Assembly: GCA_021613375.1 (NCBI GenBank)
Contig: CM038718.1
Coordinates: 40,668,557 to 40,732,556, forward strand
Reading direction: 5' to 3'
Source of the DNA: Megaleporinus macrocephalus
Taxonomy: Eukaryota; Chordata; Actinopteri; Characiformes; Anostomidae
DNA: 64,000 nt
This document shows positions 1 to 19,219 of the stretch, one piece after another. A model generated the notes under the pieces. The model did no database searches, had not been told where the DNA came from, and saw only the letters and a program-made list of their open reading frames with translations. Position numbers and translations under genes: made by a program. Position 1 is the stretch's first letter, and every line of letters begins with the position of its first letter.

Positions 1-2599
1 AACCACTACACCACCGTACTAACCACTACACCATACTAACCACTACACCACCATACTAACCACTACACCACCATACTAACCACTACACCATGCTAACCAC
101 TACACCACCGTACTAACCACTACACCATACTAACCACTACACCATACTAACCACTACACCACCGTACTAACCACTACACCATACTAACCACTCCCACCAT
201 ACTAACCACTACACCACATACTAACCACTACACCCACCGTACTAACCACTACACCACCGTACTAACCACTACACTACCGTACTAACCACTACACCACCGT
301 GCTGACCACTACACCACCGTACTAACCACTACACCACCATACTAACCACTACACATACTAACCACTACACCATACTGACCACTACACCACCGTACTAACC
401 ACTACACCATACTAACCACTACACCATACTAACCACTACACCATACTAACCACTACACCACCGTACTAACCACTACACCATACTAACCACTACACCATGC
501 TAACCACTACACCACCGTACTAACCACTACACCATACTAACCACTACACCATACTAACCACTACACCACCGTACTAACCACTACACCATACTAACCACTA
601 CACCATACTGACCACTACACCACCATACTAACCACTACACCACCGTACTAACCACTACACCACCGTACTAACCACTACACCACCATACTAACCACTACAC
701 CACCATACTAACCACTACACCACCATACTAACCGCTACACCACCGTACTAACCACTACACCACCATACTGACCACTACACCACCATACTGACCACTACAC
801 CACCATACTAACCGCTACACCACCGTACTAACCACTACACCACCACACTAACCACTACACCACCATACTAACCACTACACCACCATACTGACCACTACAC
901 CACCTTACTAACCACTACACCACCGTACTAACCACTACACCACCGTACTGACCACTACACCACCGTACTAACCACTACACCACCGTACTGACCACTACAC
1001 CACCGTGCTGACCACTACACCACCGTACTAACCACTACACCACCATACTAACCACTACACCACCGTGCTGACCACTACACCACCGTGCTGACCACTACAC
1101 CACCGTACTGACCACTACACCACCATACTAACCACTACACCACCATACTAACCACTACACCACCATACTGACCACTACACCACCATACTGACCACTACAC
1201 CACCATACTAACCACTACACCACCATACTAACCACTACACCACCATACTGACCACTACACCACCATACTGACCACTACACCACCGTACTAACCACTACAC
1301 CACCGTACTAACCACTACACCACCATACTAACCACTACACCACCATACTAACCACTACACCATACTAACCACTCCACCATACTAACCACTACACCACCAT
1401 ACTAACCACTACACCACCATACTAACCACTACACCACCGTACTAACCACTACACTACCGTACTAACCACTACACCACCGTGCTGACCACTACACCACCGT
1501 ACTAACCACTACACCACCATACTAACCACTACACCATACTAACCACTACACCATACTGACCACTACACCACCGTACTAACCACTACACCATACTAACCAC
1601 TACACCATACTAACCACTACACCATACTAACCACTACACCACCGTACTAACCACTACACCATACTAACCACTACACCATGCTAACCACTACACCACCGTA
1701 CTAACCACTACACCATACTAACCACTACACCATACTAACCACTACACCACCGTACTAACCACTACACCCATACTAACCACTACACCATACTGACCACTAC
1801 ACCACCATACTAACCACTACACCACCGTACTAACCACTACACCACCGTACTAACCACTACACCACCATACTAACCACTACACCACCATACTAACCACTAC
1901 ACCACCATACTAACCGCTACACCACCGTACTAACCACTACACCACCATACTGACCACTACACCACCATACTGACCACTACACCACCATACTAACCGCTAC
2001 ACCACCGTACTAACCACTACACCACCACACTAACCACTACACCACCATACTAACCACTACACCACCATACTGACCACTACACCACCTTACTAACCACTAC
2101 ACCACCGTACTAACCACTACACCACCGTACTGACCACTACACCACCGTACTAACCACTACACCACCGTACTGACCACTACACCACCGTGCTGACCACTAC
2201 ACCACCGTACTAACCACTACACCACCATACTAACCACTACACCACCGTGCTGACCACTACACCACCGTGCTGACCACTACACCACCGTACTGACCACTAC
2301 ACCACCATACTAACCACTACACCACCATACTAACCACTACACCACCATACTGACCACTACACCACCATACTGACCACTACACCACCATACTAACCACTAC
2401 ACCACCATACTAACCACTACACCCCCATACTGACCACTACACCACCATACTGACCACTACACACCGTACTAACCACTACACCACCGTACTAACCACTACA
2501 CCACCATACTAACCACTACACCACCATACTAACCACTACACCACCGTGCTGACCACTACACCACCGTGCTGACCACTACACCACCGTGCTGACCACTAC
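1..2599. repeat. 20-bp minisatellite, left-arm copy
   Basis: Tandem units of about 20 bp, with a 17-bp variant, of the form ccactacaccaccgtactaa; about 135 units. The array fills the intron up to about 55 bp before the 122-nt PFKFB exon and is mirrored at 32.5-36.4 kb. Most units contain TACTAAC on this strand, which is the gene-sense strand here. A segment of about 1.18 kb within the array is itself repeated in tandem (for example, variants near 301 and 731 recur near 1481 and 1911). Confidence 0.95.
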
Positions 2600-2653
2600 G
2601 GGACCTCTTCAGACTCTCCATCATTGTTAACCCTCTGGTTTCTGTCTGTGCAG

Positions 2654-2776
2654 CAAGTGAAGCTCAGCAGCCCTGATTATATTAACTGTGATAAAGAGGA
2701 GGCGGGTGACGGACTTCCTGAAGAGGATCGAGTGCTACAAGGTCACCTACGTTCCTCTGGACGACGACAAAGACAG
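2654..2776 (+). pseudogene. PFKFB 122-nt exon, left copy with +1 insertion
   Basis: Mirror of 32328-32449. It begins after tgtgcag with the codons for QVKLSSPDYINCDKEE and then has one extra g in the run ggcgggtgac, which shifts the frame. The donor after gacag is intact. Confidence 0.88.
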
Positions 2777-2901
2777 GTCAGACACCGAAACCAGCCCAGC
2801 AGCTATAAATACCATTCCCTCAGACAGTAGTAAAGGAGGAGGGTGGGGCTTAAGCTGAGCTCAACGAGTGACATGCATTTACATTTAACTGTTTACAGTA
2901 A

Positions 2902-5475
<2,574 letters not shown>

Positions 5476-5507
5476 CATATTATTAATTATTTTAGTATTT
5501 ACTATAA

Positions 5508-5873
<366 letters not shown>

Positions 5874-5904
5874 TAATTTAAATTAATATATTAGATACAT
5901 AACA

Positions 5905-6300
5905 CACATACAGTACTGTGCAAAGGTTTCAGTCGCTTGAGAATATAATTATATTTAAAAATCTGTTTTTTATCCAGACAAGCTTTTATTTACTCAGTAA
6001 ACACTTTATTATTAAATATTAATCAGTATTAATAGAGTAAGTAGTGCTTTTACACTTTATTATTAAATATTAAACAGTATTAATAGAGTAAGTAGTGTTT
6101 TCCATACGTCAGTGTGTTTATTTAACTCTTTCCAAGCTTCTCCTAAACAACCCAGTATTATTATCAGTTCTCATCTAATACCTGCTTTGACTGCTCAGTA
6201 CTTTCATTAAGATAAATCAAGATTTGCTGCTGAAGGAACTGAATACATTCATACAATGTCTGGGGGCGTCCAGGAGAAATCTGGAACCTAACTTTGTTCT
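5905..6300. repeat. Dispersed repeat, left-arm copy
   Basis: AT-rich repeat beginning acagtactgtgcaaaggttt and ending near the phrase aatgtctggggcgtcc. It is mirrored at about 28.83-29.19 kb, with a related copy at 11.04-11.36 kb (right arm 24.57-24.87 kb). The end sequence resembles Tc1-type inverted termini. I see no coding frame. The remainder to 6.88 kb holds nothing I recognise. Confidence 0.6.
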
Positions 6301-6682
6301 TCAAACTGGATCAAGATCTGATCTACTTCTCTCACCAATAACATATTCATGTTACTTTGTATTGTATGTCTGATTATTTACATCTGTTCTAATCAGATCT
6401 GCTGTTCTTACTGGTCAACATACACTTATTGATCAGATGGTGTAGGTTTCCTCCCTTTCAGTGATGCTCACTGAAGCTCAGCCAACAGCGTCTTACTAGC
6501 ATAGACACTGATTTTTAATTACTGATCTGATTTATTAAGAATGTAAATGATTGTAATTAATAATTTTTGAAGTCCAGTAACAGAGACAGGCCTGTTTCCC
6601 GTGACTGTGGTTTAGAAATGATTGAATCCGATGGCGGCAGTGCAGGGCAGGGTTGAGCTCTGAGCTTTCCTGTCATATCTGA

Positions 6683-9170
<2,488 letters not shown>

Positions 9171-9319
9171 CACACATGACCAATTTCCCCAAACAAGCCG
9201 GTGTGTTGTATAGTATGTTTTGAAACGTCTCTCTTTGGGGCCCTTAATGTCTATAGTATGTAATCATATCACCGTGTTTATGCTTACCGCCTCAGTTCTC
9301 TCTCTTTTTTCTGTATCAG

Positions 9320-9449
9320 TTCTATGAGGTACCTGGTCCAGAGGGTGGAGCCGGTCTTCATGGAGATGGAGAGACAGGAGAACGTCCTGGTAGTCTGTCA
9401 CAGGCTGTGATGCGCTGGCTTCTGGCCTACTCTCCGGATCAAAGTGCAG
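9320..9449 (+). pseudogene. PFKFB 130-nt exon, left copy, two frame changes
   Basis: Mirror of 26414-26543. It has an inserted base after tctatgagg, several substitutions, and a lost c in the codons for the CHQAVMR motif. Total length is still 130 nt because the insertion and deletion cancel. Confidence 0.85.
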
Positions 9450-9542
9450 GTGAAGAAAAATCCCTTTAAAGATTCCTCAGAATTGCTCTTGTTTCTTCTA
9501 CGAGTTGCGTTCATGCTCTGGATGTTCTCTGCTCCTCCTCAG

Positions 9543-9614
9543 ATGAGCTTGCCGTTTTCTGTAGTGTCCTCTGCAACCACCACGGTGCTTTAACTCACAC
9601 CTGTTGGCCCTACG
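9543..9614 (+). pseudogene. PFKFB 63-nt exon, left copy, expanded to 72 nt
   Basis: Mirror of 26261-26323. It starts atgagcttgccg after cctcag and ends tacg|gtcagt, with about nine extra bases scattered through it. Confidence 0.8.
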
Positions 9615-9899
9615 GTCAGTGTTCCCTCAGTCAGTTAAATGCCAACAATGTCTGAGACAGCCAAGGCTGGCATGTTTGCTAGTATTGTTATCATGGCTTA
9701 CGTTCCTTACTTCTTCCAGTTCTGTCACTTTCAACCATTTAAAGCAATTATTATTAATAATTTTTCATTTTTCTATATCACACTTCTATTGACAAAAAAT
9801 AATAAGACACTAGAAGGAGATGTTGGGAATAGTAAATGTATAGACTGTGATGGTAGTGATGATGTATGTAAGTGATACTAGTTTTAGAGATTCAGTTGA

Positions 9900-10420
9900 A
9901 TGGTTCTAGTTCCAGGTTGGCTCACCTCAGTCTGGATAGAAGGATAGATTCCGGTTGGAGACACTTGGGTACCTATCGGCACCCTGCAGCACATTTACCA
10001 CAGTGTTGCAGTTGGTCCTGTAGGATCTGAAACAGGGTGGAGGTGCTGAAGCCTCAGCTGGACCCATATACATGAACTGGTGATAAATCGAGCAGCAGGA
10101 GAGAAAGTGTTGGATTGGTGGGGGGACATTCCTGGGAGATCCTCGATGCCCAGCCCTTATCATGAGCTGTTGGTGACCTTCATATCTCTACTGTTTGGTA
10201 ATACCGATTGCCATAGCGATGCTCCTAGATCATCACACGGCTGGTGGGATCGGTCAGTGGTGTCGCTCCCCAGCTTAGGGCAGGGTTGAGTCGTTACATG
10301 ATGGCCTCCATACTCAAAACCCAAACAGATCTTCTCTACTGGTGGTCTGTCTGGGCAGGTCCAAAGCCTGTCGGCTGTGTGTGCATTTTCCGTATGTAAC
10401 CACTGACCCAACACCTCTAA
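9900..10420. other. Unrecognised intronic segment, left copy
   Basis: Mirror of about 25.49-26.01 kb. It lies between the 63-nt and 65-nt PFKFB exons. Short open frames on both strands read into each other and are not supported as genes. It may be an old transposon fragment, but I cannot name it. Confidence 0.4.
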
Positions 10421-10812
10421 CAGGTTTGGTTCTGAACGGCCTAGATAGCAAACCTTCCTGTTCTCTCTTAAGTATGATGACTCATCATTCTTATCGTTCT
10501 GGCTGAGCTTGCTACATCATCATCCCAAGGTCCGTAATCTTGGTTTGTGAGGGTCCGGTCCACCTAAAACGTGATGCAAATCTAAGCACCTACACTACAC
10601 ACTTTTGGGTTCGGGTTTTGTTACCGGAGCTACGGCCGGTTAGTGATCACAGTAGTGTGAGTACACAAGTTGGGACAGTGTTTCATGTTCACTGCTATGT
10701 CCTTTAATGGCTTCTTAATGAATTAATAATTTATAATTAAATTCTGGAAGACACAAAAACTGACCCTGTTTTGAAAGAGGAGTATGAATGTCTCTCCCGT
10801 CTTCCCCGTTAG

Positions 10813-10876
10813 GCTGTAAAGTGGAGTCAGTGTTTCTGAACGTGGAGGCGGTGAACACGCACAGAGAATGCCTGTG
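10813..10876 (+). pseudogene. PFKFB 65-nt exon, left copy, one base short
   Basis: Encodes [18 protein letters not shown]. It then reads gaatgcctgtg where the right arm has gataagcctgtg, leaving 64 nt. Acceptor ccgttag and donor gtaagttc are present. Confidence 0.85.
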
Positions 10877-11829
10877 GTAAGTTCTGTTCAGATGACATTA
10901 AATAAATAACTACTATTATTATTATTTATTAATGATGCTTAGAGGGACGCACTGGTACCGGACGTGATACCAGCTTTTGCTCAGTCCGGGTCGGTGGGCA
11001 GAGCATCAGTGGTTCAGCGCTGGAGCTGCCAATACTGTTCACATTCAGTAACTGTGCAAAAGGTTTGGGGGGACGTTATTTTATGTAAAAAGCTATTTTG
11101 TTTATAGACTGGAAGCTTTTATGTTATCAGTAAACACTTTAGTAATTATATTTTTAACAGTATTAATAGGTAAGTTGTGTACTTTACATATGTTTGTTTA
11201 TTTAAATCTTTCCAACGCTTCTCCTGACAACCCAGTATTATTTTCAGTTCTCAATCTAATACCTGCTTTGTCTGAATTCAGTACTTCATTATGCTAAATC
11301 AAGATTTGCTGCTGAAGGACTGAACACATTCATACAATGTCTGGGGCGTCCAGGAGCGCTAGGGGGCTGTGTATTCATTGTGACTCCAGCACAAGAGATG
11401 GGTTTTGCCACGGTTCCGTATGGTTCTTTTATAAGAAGTTCACGAGCACAAAGGCCTGCAGTATGTGTTGTGATGCCTGAGTACGTGTGCGAGTGGGCGA
11501 GAGTTTAAATGACCATGAATAACTAAACAGGGCTGTTGTTTGTATGACTGATACAGTTCATGTGCTCAAAGTCCTTCATTGTTTATTTAATTTCGTCAAA
11601 ATGGCTGAAAGTACAAGCTAGGCTTTAAGAGATGTTTCTAAGGGAGATCACGATATCAAATAAGTGGAATTTTCCCAAAAACTGGGCTATAACTAACCAC
11701 CTGGTAGACATACCCTACACTCTCCCCATCAGATTAACAGCATGTGATCTATTGAGAGAGGAACATCATCCACAGATGTACAGGTGTTTTCTGTCCATCC
11801 TGTTGAGGTAGAAAAGGGCACACAGGGAG

Positions 11830-11833
11830 AGGA

Positions 11834-11885
<52 letters not shown>

Positions 11886-12965
11886 GAGAGAGAGTGTAGA
11901 GATCGGCGAGAGAAGGATTGATGGGTAAAAACTGGTTGAGAGTGGTTAAGAGAGAGTTTGGATAGAGAGAGAAGGGAATGAAATAGACATAGTAGAAAAT
12001 CTTAAAGGAGTTAGACTGAAAAGCTCGATGAAAAAGTGGAAGGCGTACTGAGTTGAAAGTCAGAGAGAGAGATATAAAGAGAGAGAATAAGAGAAGTTCA
12101 AAAATAGAAGAGATTAGGGAGGAAAGACAGGAAAGAGTGATATAAAGAGATAAACAAAAAAAGAGATTAAGAGAAAGATACAGGAAAAAGAGAGATAGAA
12201 AGTGAAGGAGAGGTTTAAGAGAAAGACAGAGATATAAAGAGAAAGACAGAAAAAGAGAGATAGAGGGGAAGAGACTAAGAGTAAGAAGAATGAGTATAAA
12301 GAAAAAGACAGAAAAAAGAGAGAAAGAAAGAGAAGGATTAGAGAAAGAGAAAAAAAGAGAGATGAAAGTTAGAAGAGATTAAGAGAATGACAAAAAGAGA
12401 TATAAAGGAGAAAGGACAGCAAAAAGAGAGGAAAGTGAAGAGATTAAGTGAATGACGAAAGAGTTTATAAAGAGAAAGGACAGAAAAAGAGAAGAAAGAG
12501 AAGAGATAAGAGAAAGACAGAAAAAGAGAGATAGAAAGAGAAGAGATTAAGAGAAAGACAAAAAGGAGATATAAAGAGAAAGAACAGAAAAAGAGAGAGA
12601 GAAGAGTTTAGAGAAAGACAGAATGTGTTATAAAGAGGAAGACAAGAAAATGAGAGATAGAAAGAGAAGAGATAAGAGGAAAGACAGACAGAGAGAGATA
12701 GAAAGAAAAAGATAAGAAAAGACATAAAACGGGTGACAAAGAAAGAAAAGAGAATAAAAGGATAGACAGAAAAAAGAGATAGAAAGAGAAGAGAAGAAAA
12801 AAGACAGAAAAGGAGAGCAAAGAAAAGTCAAGAATACAGAAATAAGTGATATAATGAGATGACAGAAAAGTGAGATAGAAGGAGAGGAAATAGACAGAAT
12901 AGTGAGAGAGAGTGAGCGAGAGAGTGTGAGAATGGAGAGATAGAGTGAGTGAGAGAGAGATGAGA
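11830..12965. repeat. Purine-rich GA tract, left copy
   Basis: Over 1.1 kb of almost pure purine on this strand (gaga, aaagag and agagata variants), the mirror of the pyrimidine tract at 22.86-24.12 kb. It starts with clean (GA)n and becomes degenerate. Confidence 0.92.
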
Positions 12966-12976
12966 GGTGTTTATAC

Positions 12977-13079
12977 CTTTATGCGAGTGCTCTGTGGATC
13001 TGAAAGTCGTCGAAGCGGATGGTGTATCAGACCTCGTGTCCCAGCAGAGTCCTCGTTCTTCAGCTACTCGATTAGAGAC
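12977..13079 (-). pseudogene. DHX35-like exon, damaged left-arm copy
   Basis: Mirror of the intact exon at 22741-22845. Two single-base losses reduce it to 103 nt and break the frame. Flanking splice signals on the minus strand (ctcgtag before it, gtataa after it) remain. Confidence 0.8.
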
Positions 13080-14430
13080 CTACGAGAAACACTCTACAAG
13101 CTGATTGAGATCATCTACAGGAAGCTTCTGTCCATCGTGTAGCTGTTCGAAGAAGCTCCTCACTGAGGAATAAAGCAGATACAGACACACCCATAACAAT
13201 TGAAGCTGCTGCTGTTCTCAGAACTGTGGACTTGACCACCCCCAGAGTCTAGAACCTCAACACCCACTGAGTGTGTTTGGGGTGATCTGGATGGTGAGAA
13301 GCAGAAGCTCTTCTGAGACTGAAACTGAACTGTCGAGAGTCTCCTGAGAGGAATGGAAATATGTGTGTCCTAGCCTAAACGGACTTGTTCATATTAGTTC
13401 ATCTTCTCTGGAAATGAAACGGGAACATAGTGACTTCTGCACATGATAAGTGTAAATGTAAAGGAGATCTGTTCTGATTGGACAGGAACTGGACAGAGTT
13501 TCCTCTTCATCCACTCACAGACTGTCTGCAGTAACAGGGCTTCTTATCAGAAAGTGCGGCGGGCCTAACTGATGTAGGCTGAATGAGTGGTCCTATGTGA
13601 ATCTTTTCATGGTTGTGACATCACAGTATCGGAATGGGGAACTCTGAGTTTTTGCTTAACCCAAACTTCCATCTCCTCAAGCGGACGAACCTCGTTCCAG
13701 TCACACCTCTGTACCGCAACAGTCGTGTCAGCCATATGGCATGTCCCGCAAGGACCTTAGGCCCCCACTTTCAAGACCTGTGGCTTGACTGAACTTAGTC
13801 TTGCAGGTATAATTTTCAGACAGTCTTTTCTGATCATTCGGCTAATAAACACTAATCAACTGCCTTAATCTTTCATCGGTCACTCACATGGGCTCGGTCT
13901 CAAATCCTATGAGTCCTACATGGCAGCATTTTACATCTTTAGTATGCGCTCCTGACATGTAGACTGACCCATACGTCTTACTTAACATTAACATTCTGTC
14001 TACTGAGATCCTTATTTACACCTGAATTTTAAGAGAAAGTATCGAAATCTTCCTCAGCCGCTACAAGACATTCCATGATGCACCGCAGGCTAATTCTAGG
14101 AGCAGTGAAGTGGTTTTAAAAATGTGTGTTATTTTGATTCTCTGGAGTTTTATGTGTTTCTGGTCATATAATCACACTAAAACGTATTTAATTATCAACT
14201 CTGTAACGAAGTCCTTCTCTCCATTTAAACTTTTTACTACAGAATTAGCATTTTATGCTAGCAGAGTTTTAATCTCGGGCTATGGTTTTGGGATGCTGTC
14301 CGGTAGCTTATGCAACCAGCTAAACCAACGGGTGGCGTGCTGCAGTGGGGGGAAACAAGCCGTGACGCGTCTTCTATATACTTAGAGCGTCTCAGTAATT
14401 CTTGTTTTATGAGGAGAGAACACTGATTAC
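13080..14430. other. No supported gene; dispersed-repeat DNA, left copy
   Basis: Mirror of about 21.43-22.74 kb. It includes one unit of the 42-bp motif near 13.24 kb and the dispersed repeat that carries it. The 91-codon open frame at 14110-14385 is not conserved on the other arm and is not supported. Confidence 0.55.
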
Positions 14431-14434
14431 TTAC

Positions 14435-15235
14435 ACAGCTGCATACTAGACTGCTACTTACACACTCAATACTAGACAGCCTATCTTACACACCACTCCT
14501 AGACCGCATTTTACACATACTCACTACCTAGACAGCCTACTTCACACTCACTACCTTGACAGTCCTACTTACACAAGCGCTACATTGACAGCTCTACTTA
14601 CTCTCTCGACTACTAGACAGCCTACTACACCACTCACTACCTAGACAGCCTACTTACACTACTCACTACACTAGGACAACACTACTTACACACTAGGTAC
14701 CCTAGGACAGCCTACTTACACATCTCACTACCTAGACAGCTACTTAACACTCATACCTAGACAGCCTACTTACACACTCACTACCTAGATCAGCCTATTT
14801 ACACACTCACTACCTAGTCAGCCTACTTACACACTCATACCTAGACAGCATACTTTGACACACACTACACTAGGAAAGCCTACTTAGACAACACTACCTA
14901 GACAGCCTACTTAACACCCTCTACCTAGACAGCCTACTTACACGCTCACTACTAGTACAGCCTACTTAAACACTCACTACCTAGGACAGCCTATTACAAC
15001 TCACTACCTAGACAGCCTCACTTACACACTCACTACCTAGGGTCAGCCTACTTACACACTCACTACCTAGACAGCCTACTTACACACCCACTACCTTGAC
15101 AAGCCTACTTACACACTCACTTCCTAGACAGCCTACTTACACACTCCTTACTAGACTGCCTTCTTACACACTCACTACCTAGACAGCCTACTTACACTCC
15201 TCATATCTTGACAGCCTATTACACACCACTAGGGT
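14435..15235. repeat. 28-bp minisatellite, left copy (short)
   Basis: About 28 noisy units of the type acctagacagcctacttaca. The right-arm counterpart at 19.22-21.42 kb is about 2.2 kb long, so this copy has lost or collapsed nearly two thirds of the array. Confidence 0.92.
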
Positions 15236-15344
15236 TTATGACAGGGGACCCGGGTCAGAAAGGTTAAAGGTGATAATTTACATGTTCACAGCTTTAGCTT
15301 GTTTAATCGTATGTGAGATATATGATATCAGTTATACTGCTTCA

Positions 15345-16510
15345 TCAGAGTGACAGAGAATTAGTGAGGACCGGGTGAACGAGGAGAGAAGAGTGAGAGA
15401 GGAGAGAACAGATAGTGGGAGAGGAGAGAGATCGTATAGAAAGGGAGATGGGTAAAATCAGGATGAGCCCAGGATAAAGAGTGAGAGAGATAATGATAGA
15501 AAGGAAAACGAGAGAATGGAAGAGAAAAGAATGAGAGGGAGAGCTAGAATATAGGAGGTTATGAAAGACGAGGAAAGAGCTAAAAGGCAGTAAGGGGACA
15601 AGAGAGAGATAGAAAGAAGGACAGAGAGAGAAGAGAAAAAAAAGAAAGATAAAGGACAGAAGAGAGAGAGAGATAGAAGAATGCAAGATAGAAGTGAAAG
15701 AAAGAGAGAAGATAGGGCAGAGAGAGAAAGAAAAGAGAAGTAGATAGAAAGAGCAGAGAGAAGAAAGAAAGAGGAGAGTGAGAGAGGGAATAGTAAGAGC
15801 CAGGATAAGAAAGAGAAAGAAAAGTAAGGATAGAGCAGAGAGGTGAGAAAGAAAAAATGCGAAGGAGATAGAGAAAGAAGAGAGGAAGAGCGGAGAGTAA
15901 GATAAAAAAGAGTAGAGAAGAGATAGGTGAGTCGTGCGAGAGCTTGAAATGGAAAGAAAAGGAGAAAAGAGATGAAAATTGATAGAGAAAGAAGAGAGGA
16001 GAGAAGAAAAAGAGAGGAAAGAGATAGAGAGAGCAGAGAGAAGACAGAGAAAGGAAAAGAGATAAAGGTTAGAAAAGGGAGAATAGAGAGAAGAGAAAGA
16101 TAGAAAGAGATAGGGAGAAGACAGAGAAAGAAAATAGAAAGGATAGAGAGCAGAGAGAAGAGAAAGAAAGAGATAGAAATAGAGAGAAGACAGAAAGAAA
16201 ATAGAAAAAGATAGAAAGGATGGAGAGAGCAGAGAGAAGAGAAAGAAAGAGATAGAAGAAGAGAGAAGACAGAAAGTAAATAGAAAAGATAGAATGGATA
16301 GAGAGAGAGAGAGAAGAAAGAGAAAAAGATAAAGGATATGAGGGAGCAGAGAAACAAAGAGGAGAAAAAAAGAGGGAATAGAGAGAATAGAAGAGAGAGA
16401 GATAGCGAGAGCTGAGAGAGGGGAGTGAAAGAATAAGAAATAGAAAGATAGACGGTAGGTAGAGCAGAAAGAAGAAAGAGAAAGAAAGAGAGAGAAATAG
16501 AAGAGAGTGA
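15345..16510. repeat. Purine-rich tract, left copy
   Basis: Degenerate GA-rich DNA (agagaaagaa, gatagaaag) mirrored by the pyrimidine tract at 18.0-19.12 kb. The 299-codon minus-strand frame here is a low-complexity Ser/Leu/Phe product of the CT strand and not a gene. Confidence 0.9.
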
Positions 16511-17220
16511 TTATGAAGAACGTATGTTGCGGCTATTTAAATAAAACATTATGTTATACAAACTTCTGTGATATACAGCCTGTTTACTGAAACCTTCAGA
16601 GCTGTTATCACCACCCCAGTCCTAAATAGCACCCTTACAGCTCACGCCCTCATCCCACCACTGGCGCTGGTCCCAAACCCTCCCTGATCCCCACATAGTG
16701 CACTACGTAGGAATTTAATTACTGACTCCTGCAGCCCAGCAGCTGACAATATAACTACAAGCAGACATTCAGGATTCAGACACAGCCGAGCTCCTCAGCG
16801 TCTGGAGGGTGAAGTAACTCCAGCAGATGTAGATATTAAGCTGCAGAGAAACAGGAGGGGGTTTAAACCCAGACACGACTGTAAAATATCCCGGTACTGA
16901 TCTTTAGGCCTAAATAGCCTGATTTCCACTGATATTAATTGTGATTGGACCCCGTAATTACCATTACTAATGTAAACTCTTTAAACTGGAATGTGACACA
17001 GTAACACTGAGGCATGTGGAAATTTTCAAAACCATTGCATGAAATGAGTAATTGGTTTTGTTGATCCTAAATCTCCTAATTTTAAGTTTCTTTTGATCTT
17101 GCAAATCTTTAAATCCGTGTATGTTTTTATAAATTGAATGCCTTTAAATAGATCTTAATTTGTAATTTTCCAAACATCACAAGTATCAGCTGAAGCTGGT
17201 GTTATGGAGTGTATGGTAAG

Positions 17221-17294
17221 TATGTGAAAATTGGCAAAACTAATTTAATTATATATATATATATAATTAAATTAGTTTTGCCAATTTTCACATA
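17221..17294. other. Centre of the inverted duplication
   Basis: The innermost bases form a perfect palindrome around an (AT)n core, with caaaactaattt pairing with aaattagttttg. There is no unpaired spacer. The perfect match extends a few hundred bases either side before indels appear. Confidence 0.95.
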
Positions 17295-18000
17295 CTTACC
17301 ATACACTCCATAACACCAGCTTCAGCTGATACTTGTGATGTTTGGAAAATTACAAATTAAGATCTATTTAAAGGCATTCAATTTATAAAAACATACACGG
17401 ATTTAAAGATTTGCAAGATCAAAAGAAACTTAAAATTAGGAGATTTAGGATCAACAAAACCAATTACTCATTTCATGCAATGGTTTTGAAAATTTCCACA
17501 TGCCTCAGTGTTACTGTGTCACATTCCAGTTTAAAGAGTTTACATTAGTAATGGTAATTACGGGGTCCAATCACATTAAGATCAGTGATATCAGGCTATT
17601 GGCTAAGATCAGTACCGTGTTTTACAGTCGTGTCTGGGTTTAAACCCCCTCCTGTTTCTCTGCAGCTTAATATCTACATCTGCTGGAGTTACTTCACCCT
17701 CCAGACGCTGAGGAGCTCGGCTGTGTCTGAATCCTGAATGTCTGCTTGTAGTTATATTGTCAGCTGCTGGGCTGCAGGAGTCAGTAATTAAATTCCTACG
17801 TAGTGCACTATGTGGGGAGCAGGGAGGGGTTTGGGACGCAGCCCCAGTGTGGGAAGAGGGGCGGAGCTGTATGGGTGCTATTTAGGACTGGGGTGGTGAT
17901 AACAGCTCTGAAGGTTTTCAGTAAACAGAGCTGTATATCATCAGAAGTTCTGTATAACATAATGTTTATTAAATAGCCGCAACATACGTTCTTCATAATC
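17295..18000. other. No recognised gene next to the palindrome centre
   Basis: Unique-looking AT-rich DNA mirrored at 16.51-17.22 kb. I searched the minus strand for a terminal PFKFB exon and saw none. The 64-codon minus-strand frame at its right edge has no recognisable features. Confidence 0.5.
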
Positions 18001-19120
18001 ACTCTCTTCTATTTCTCTCTCTTTCTTTCTCTTTCTTCTCTCTGCTCTACCTACCGTCTATCTTTCTATTTCTTATTCTTTCACTCCCCTCTCTCAGCTC
18101 TCGCTATCTCTCTCTCTTCTATTTCTCTCTTTCCATCTCTTTTTCTCCTCTTTGTTCTCTGCTCCCTCTATCCTTTATCTTTTTCTCTTTCTTCTCTCTG
18201 CTCTCTCTATCCTTTCTATCTTTTTCTATTTTCTTTTGTCTTCACTACTAATACTTACTATCTCTTACATACTACATCTCTCTTCACTCACCATCCTTTC
18301 TATCTATTTTACTTTTTCTTTCTGTCTTCTCTCTAATTAAATCTCTTTCTTACTCTTCTCTTGCTCTCATATCCTTTCTATTTTCTTTCTCTGTCTTCTC
18401 CCTATCTCTTTCTATCTTTCTCTTCTCTCTATTCTCCTTTCTATCTTTTTCTCTTTTCTTTCTCTGTCTTCTCTCTGCTCTCTCTATCTCTTTCCATCTC
18501 TTTTTCTTTCTCTCCTCTCTGCTTTCTCTATCATTTTCATCTCTTTTTCTCTTTTCTTTCCATTTCATCTCTCTGCACTCTATCCTTTCTCTTTCTCTAC
18601 TCTTTTTTATCTTCTCTCCGCTCTTCTCTCTCTTCTTTCTCTATCTCCTTCCATCTTTTTCTTTCTCTCCTCTCTGCTCTATCCTTTCTTTTCTTTCTGC
18701 TCTCACTATCCTCTCTCTCTTCTCTTTCTTTCTTCTCTCTGCTCTTTCTATCTCTATCTCTTTTCTTTCTCTCTCTGCTCTCTATCTTCTCTCATTCTTT
18801 CACTTCTATCTCTCTCTCTCTTCTGTCTTTATCTTTCTTTTTTTCTCTTCTCTCTCTGTCCTCTTTCTATCTCTCTCTGTCGCCCTTTCTGTCCTTTTTG
18901 CTCTTTCCTCGCTCTTCTTCTCTCTTTCTAGCTCTCCCTCTCATTCTTTCTCTTCATTCTCTCGTTTCCTTTCTATCATTATCTCTCTCACTCTTTATCC
19001 TGCTCATCCTGATTTTACCCATCTTCCTTTCTATACGGTATCTCTCTCTCTCTCCCTCTATCTTGTTCTCTCCTCTCTCTCTCTTTCTCTCTCGTTCACC
19101 CTGTCTCACTAATTCTCTGT
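18001..19120. repeat. Pyrimidine-rich CT tract
   Basis: Over 1.1 kb of ctcttt/tctatc variants. The long Ser/Leu/Phe open frames on the plus strand are low-complexity shadows. Such tracts can in principle adopt triplex structures. Confidence 0.9.
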
Positions 19121-19219
19121 CACTCTGATGAAGCAGTATTACTGATATCAGATATCTCACATACGGATTAACAAGCTAAAGCTGTGAACAGGTAAATTAT
19201 CACCTTTAACCTTTCTGAC

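Noticed and set aside
15458..19128. Long Ser/Leu/Phe-rich membrane-like frames
   Set aside because: They are translations of CT-rich low-complexity tracts and lack any real protein features.
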